From an uncultured Aquincola sp. (lineage in GTDB: Bacteria > Pseudomonadota > Gammaproteobacteria > Burkholderiales > Burkholderiaceae): 10,231 nucleotides of DNA. How positions within the stretch are numbered: position 1 is the first letter of the stretch; the number at the start of each line of letters is the position of its first letter. The notes under the pieces are model-generated. The model searched no databases. It was not told where the DNA came from and worked only from the letters and a program-made list of their open reading frames with translations. The position numbers were made by a program, and so were the translations under genes. Positions 7,173 through 10,231 of the stretch are shown in pieces. The stretch covers positions 1 to 10,231 of the forward strand of contig CAKZXL010000444.1 of the NCBI GenBank assembly GCA_937883885.1. The letters are read 5' to 3'.

Positions 7173-9170
7173 ATGCAAGCTCAGGGCGTGTTGTTCGGGC
7201 AGATCGCCGCCGTCTTCGGCATCGTGATCGCCGGTGTGTGGGGTGCCACGCAATGGACCGCCGCCGCCTTGGGCTACCAGCTACGCCTGGGCGCGCCCTG
7301 GTTCGACTTCCACGGCACGCCGGTCTATTACCCGTGGAAGCTGTTCGAGTGGTGGTTCTTCTTCGACGCCTACGCGCCGCAGGTGTTCGACACCGGCGGC
7401 ATGATCGCGGCGAGCAGCGGCCTGCTGGCCGTGGTGGTCGCCATCGCCATGTCGGTGTGGCGCTCGCGCCAGGCGCGCAAAGTGACGACCTATGGCTCGG
7501 CCCGCTGGGCCGATGTCGCCGACATTCGCAAGGCCGGGCTGACGCAGCCCGCCGGCGTCTTTCTCGGCCAGCATGACGGCCACTACCTGCGGCACGAAGG
7601 GCCGGAACACGTCCTGACCTTTGCGCCCACGCGCTCGGGCAAGGGTGTGGGCCTGGTGGTGCCGACGCTGCTGTCCTGGCCGGCATCCGCCGTCATCCAC
7701 GACATCAAGGGCGAGAACTGGCAGATCACCGCTGGCTGGCGCAGTCGATTTAGCCACTGCCTGCTGTTCAACCCGACCGATGCCAGTTCGGCGGCCTACA
7801 ACCCGTTGCTGGAAGTGAGGCGCGGCGCGCACGAGGTGCGCGACGTGCAGAACATCGCCGATATCCTGGTCGATCCCGAAGGGGCGCTGGAGAAGCGCAA
7901 CCACTGGGAGAAGACCAGTCATGCGCTGCTGGTCGGCGCGATCCTGCATGTGCTCTACGCGGGAGAGGACAAGACGCTGCGCGGCGTGGCGAACTTCCTC
8001 AGTGACCCGGCTTGCCCGTTCGAGCTGACGCTGCATCGGATGATGACCACGCGGCATCTTGGAGATGTACCGCATCCCGTTGTCGCGTCCGCCGCCCGCG
8101 AAGTGCTCAACAAGTCGGACAACGAGCGTTCCGGCGTGTTGAGCACCGCCATGTCGTTCCTCGGCCTGTACCGTGATCCGACCGTGGCCGCAGTCACGTC
8201 GCGCTGCGACTGGCGCATCGCCGATCTGATCGCGTCTGCATCCCCTGTGTCGTTGTATCTGGTGGTGCCGCCTTCGGACATCAGCCGCACCAAGCCGCTG
8301 ATCCGGTTGATCCTCAACCAGATCGGGCGACGGCTCACCGAGTCGCTCGATGGCAGCGACGGCATTGAGCGCCGCCACAAGCTGTTGCTGATGCTCGACG
8401 AGTTCTCGGCTCTGGGGCGCCTGGACTTCTTCGAGACGGCGCTGGCCTTCATGGCCGGCTACGGCATCCGCAGTTTCCTGATCGCGCAGTCGCTCAACCA
8501 GATCGACAAGGCGTATGGGCAGAACCATTCGATTCTGGACAACTGCCATGTGCGCGTGACCTTCGCCACGAATGACGAACGCACGGCGAAACGGATCTCC
8601 GAAACGCTGGGCACGGCTACCGAACTGCGTGCGCAGCGGAACTACGCAGGCCATCGACTTGCGCCGTGGCTCGGCCACCTGATGGTGTCCCGCCAAGAGA
8701 CGGCGCGGCCGCTACTGACGCCCGGCGAAGTCATGCAGCTTGCGCCAGACGAATCAGTGGTGATGGTGTCCAGCGTCGCGCCGATCAAGGCCAAGAAGTT
8801 GCGCTACTACGCTGATGCCAATTTCAAGCAGCGGGTACTGCCGCCGCCTGCGCTAACGGCAGGCCGCTATGCCGATGTGCCGCCTGCACGTCCCGATGAC
8901 TGGAGCGGTTTGGCGATCCCGGCCGTGCCTGCGGCACAGGCCACGGCATCTGCCGATGACCTGGGTGGCTCCGACGACGGCGGCCCCCGCCGTCAGCCCG
9001 AGCTGTCCGAAACCGTCGCCTACGACCCCGAACCCGATTACACGCCCAGCGACTTGGCGCTGCTCGATGACGACGACATGCCCCCGCTGCTTCCCGGCCA
9101 GTTCGACCCCGCCCTGCAACGCACGGCGCGGCTGGCATCTCTCGACCCCAACGACGGAATCGACATATGA
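7173..9170 (+). CDS. traG: TraG/VirD4-type conjugative coupling ATPase
   Basis: This is the type IV coupling protein: an inner-membrane hexameric ATPase that brings the relaxase-DNA complex to the type IV secretion channel. From the ATG at 7173 it has 665 residues. Two N-terminal membrane segments (about residues 5-30 and 75-96) flank a short periplasmic loop. Then comes YGSARWADVADIRKAGL, typical of TraG/VirD4, and Walker A in TFAPTRSGKGVGLVVPTLL with Lys157. The conserved HDIKGENW and FNPTD follow, then Walker B in LLLMLDEFSALGRLDFFE with Asp409 and Glu410. Late motifs include FLIAQSLNQIDKAYGQ, FATNDERTAKRISETLGTAT and SRQETARPLLTPGEVMQL. The C-terminal part after about residue 550 is Pro-, Ala- and Asp-rich with a run of four Asp, probably disordered; acidic tails in this family can contact relaxase substrates. 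The gene is intact with no missing key residue. Its stop overlaps the next ATG (ATGA). Confidence 0.96.
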   Translation: MQAQGVLFGQIAAVFGIVIAGVWGATQWTAAALGYQLRLGAPWFDFHGTPVYYPWKLFEWWFFFDAYAPQVFDTGGMIAASSGLLAVVVAIAMSVWRSRQARKVTTYGSARWADVADIRKAGLTQPAGVFLGQHDGHYLRHEGPEHVLTFAPTRSGKGVGLVVPTLLSWPASAVIHDIKGENWQITAGWRSRFSHCLLFNPTDASSAAYNPLLEVRRGAHEVRDVQNIADILVDPEGALEKRNHWEKTSHALLVGAILHVLYAGEDKTLRGVANFLSDPACPFELTLHRMMTTRHLGDVPHPVVASAAREVLNKSDNERSGVLSTAMSFLGLYRDPTVAAVTSRCDWRIADLIASASPVSLYLVVPPSDISRTKPLIRLILNQIGRRLTESLDGSDGIERRHKLLLMLDEFSALGRLDFFETALAFMAGYGIRSFLIAQSLNQIDKAYGQNHSILDNCHVRVTFATNDERTAKRISETLGTATELRAQRNYAGHRLAPWLGHLMVSRQETARPLLTPGEVMQLAPDESVVMVSSVAPIKAKKLRYYADANFKQRVLPPPALTAGRYADVPPARPDDWSGLAIPAVPAAQATASADDLGGSDDGGPRRQPELSETVAYDPEPDYTPSDLALLDDDDMPPLLPGQFDPALQRTARLASLDPNDGIDI

Positions 9171-9655
9171 GCCAATACCGATTGAACCTGTTCATCCAGC
9201 ACGAGCACGCCAAGCGTCTGGACGAGCTGGCCGCGAAGAAAGGCGTGTCAAAGTCCAGCATCGTCGCCGCTGCCTTGGCGTCCTGGCTGTCACCCGATGC
9301 CGGCGACCAGCGTGAGGCCGCCATCGCCAAACGACTGGATCGCCTGTCGCGGCAGGCCGAGCGCCTGGAGCGTGACCAGAACATCCAGATCGAGACGCTG
9401 GCGCTATTCGTCCGCTACTACCTGACCGTCAGCACGCCGGTGCCGGAGGCCCATCAGGATGCGGCTCGCGCGCAGGGCAAGGCGCGCTTCGAGCAGTTCG
9501 TCGAACAGTTAGGCCGCCACCTGCTGCGTGGCCGCAGCCTGGTACGGGACGTGGTGGAAGAACTGCATCCCCAGGATCGTGAGTTCGAGATGCGCATGGA
9601 TGACGCGGCCGCGATGGCCGCCGCCCATGAACGCACTGCGGAGCGTGCGTCATGA
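9167..9655 (+). CDS. CopG-family ribbon-helix-helix protein of the transfer operon
   Basis: This 162-residue protein opens with a ribbon-helix-helix DNA-binding fold: a strand (YRLNLFIQ), helix 1 (HEHAKRLDELAAKKG) and helix 2 (VSKSSIVAAALASWL), about residues 3-42. A long helical region follows with heptad-like charge (AIAKRLDRLSRQAERLERDQ), then IETLALFVRYYLTVSTPVPE and a mixed C-terminal domain of about 60 residues. It is much longer than plain CopG repressors, so the C-terminal part may bind another protein. A gene of this type stands between traG and trbB in Tn4371-type elements, from memory. The exact job is not known to me; a regulator of the operon or an accessory relaxosome protein both fit. 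Both junctions are ATGA overlaps. The ribosome site is weak (GGA at 9156-9158), which suggests dependence on traG translation. Confidence 0.88.
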   Translation: MSQYRLNLFIQHEHAKRLDELAAKKGVSKSSIVAAALASWLSPDAGDQREAAIAKRLDRLSRQAERLERDQNIQIETLALFVRYYLTVSTPVPEAHQDAARAQGKARFEQFVEQLGRHLLRGRSLVRDVVEELHPQDREFEMRMDDAAAMAAAHERTAERAS

Positions 9656-10231
9656 GTGCCGTTCCTCAAATCCCGCCCGAACCGCGCTCATCCGCTGCAG
9701 CATCCCAGGATCGCCGCATCCAGATGCTGCGCACGGCGATGGGGCCGGTGATCGCCGCTGCGCTGGAAGACCCGGACGTGGTGGAAGTGATGCTCAACCC
9801 CGACCGGACATTGTGGGTGGATCGGCTGTCGTCTGGCCGTGCGCCGCTCGGCGTCGAACTGCCCGAAGCCGATGGCGAACGCATCATCCGCCTGGTCGCC
9901 GCCCATGTCGGTGCGGAGGTGCATCGCGGCCAACCGCTCTTGACCGCCGAACTGCCTGAAACCGGCGAACGCTTCGAGGGCATCCTGCCGCCCGCCGCAC
10001 CCGGCCCGGCCTTTGCGCTGCGCAAGCGTGCCGTGAGCATCATCGGTCTGGATCGCTATGTGGCTGATGGCATCCTGACCACTGGGCAGGCCGAGTTTCT
10101 GCGTCATGCCGTGCGCGAGCGGCACAACATCCTGATCGCCGGAGGCACCAGCACCGGCAAGACCACGCTGGCCAATGCCTTGCTGGCCGAGATCGCCGCC
10201 ACCGGCGACCGCGTGCTGGTGCTCGAAGACA
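9652..10231 (+). CDS. trbB: TrbB, VirB11-type conjugative transfer ATPase (3' end missing)
   Basis: This is the cytoplasmic hexameric ATPase that powers assembly of the mating pilus and channel. The window ends after 193 complete codons, out of roughly 320-350 usual for TrbB. After a loose N-terminus comes RRIQMLRTAMGPVIAAALED, PDVVEVMLNPDRTLWVDRL, and an N-terminal domain with ELPETGERFEGILPP and FALRKRA. The Walker A motif is GGTSTGKTT (residues 164-172, Lys170). The visible end, VLVLED, is the start of the Asp box expected next. The ATG at 9652 overlaps the previous stop (ATGA) and has GGAG 8 bases upstream. It is the first gene of the trb set; trbC, trbD, trbE and others are expected beyond the window. 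No frame break is seen. Confidence 0.95.
   Translation, partial: MSAVPQIPPEPRSSAAASQDRRIQMLRTAMGPVIAAALEDPDVVEVMLNPDRTLWVDRLSSGRAPLGVELPEADGERIIRLVAAHVGAEVHRGQPLLTAELPETGERFEGILPPAAPGPAFALRKRAVSIIGLDRYVADGILTTGQAEFLRHAVRERHNILIAGGTSTGKTTLANALLAEIAATGDRVLVLED

Noticed and set aside
7281..8696. Open frame of 471 codons on the minus strand opposite traG
   Set aside because: It lies wholly inside a clear traG gene and its product is rich in Arg, His, Gln and Ala, without recognisable domains. Long antisense frames are common in high-GC genes.
1..10231. CRISPR arrays, tRNA or rRNA genes, insertion sequences, integrase, oriT or attachment sites
   Set aside because: I looked for regular spaced repeats, tRNA-like ends, transposase or recombinase frames and found none in this window. 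They may lie outside it.

Overview
The window looks like part of an integrative and conjugative element (ICE), or a related plasmid, from a high-GC proteobacterium. A beta- or gammaproteobacterium such as a Pseudomonas, Achromobacter, Comamonas or Delftia relative would fit. The evidence is the gene order LysR regulator - EexN-like lipoprotein - TraG - CopG/ribbon-helix-helix - TrbB, which I know from the Tn4371 family of ICEs. The host is an inference from protein style and base composition; no integrase, relaxase or attachment site is visible. All eight genes are on the + strand and tightly packed.

Region 1 (1-5720) is a complete tripartite RND efflux system apart from the missing 5' end of its first gene: a MexE-like periplasmic adaptor (cut by the window start), a MexF-like inner-membrane pump and an OprN-like outer-membrane lipoprotein. 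Together they should form one drug/proton antiport channel across the cell envelope. Spacing is 19 bases between the first two genes, and an 8-base overlap between the second and third.

Region 2 (5735-6936) holds a LysR-type regulator starting 14 bases after the outer-membrane gene, then a small EexN-like lipoprotein whose ATG overlaps the LysR stop codon. These two genes may be read from the pump transcript, which would place drug efflux, regulation and surface/entry exclusion on one message.

Region 3 (6937-7172) is the only real intergenic gap. It contains three short hairpins followed by T-runs, an 11-base direct repeat and a near-tandem 10/11-base repeat, just upstream of the transfer genes. 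It probably separates, or conditionally connects, the cargo/regulator unit and the transfer operon.

Region 4 (7173-10231) is the start of the mating-pair-formation operon: traG (coupling ATPase), a ribbon-helix-helix protein gene and trbB (VirB11-type ATPase, cut by the window end), joined by 4-base ATGA overlaps. Spot counts by hand suggest that the transfer genes are richer in GC than the pump genes (for example 43/60 at 7381-7440 and 40/60 at 8401-8460, against 36/60 at 1501-1560 and 35/60 at 3421-3480). This fits the pump being cargo acquired by the conjugative backbone, but it is only a sample.
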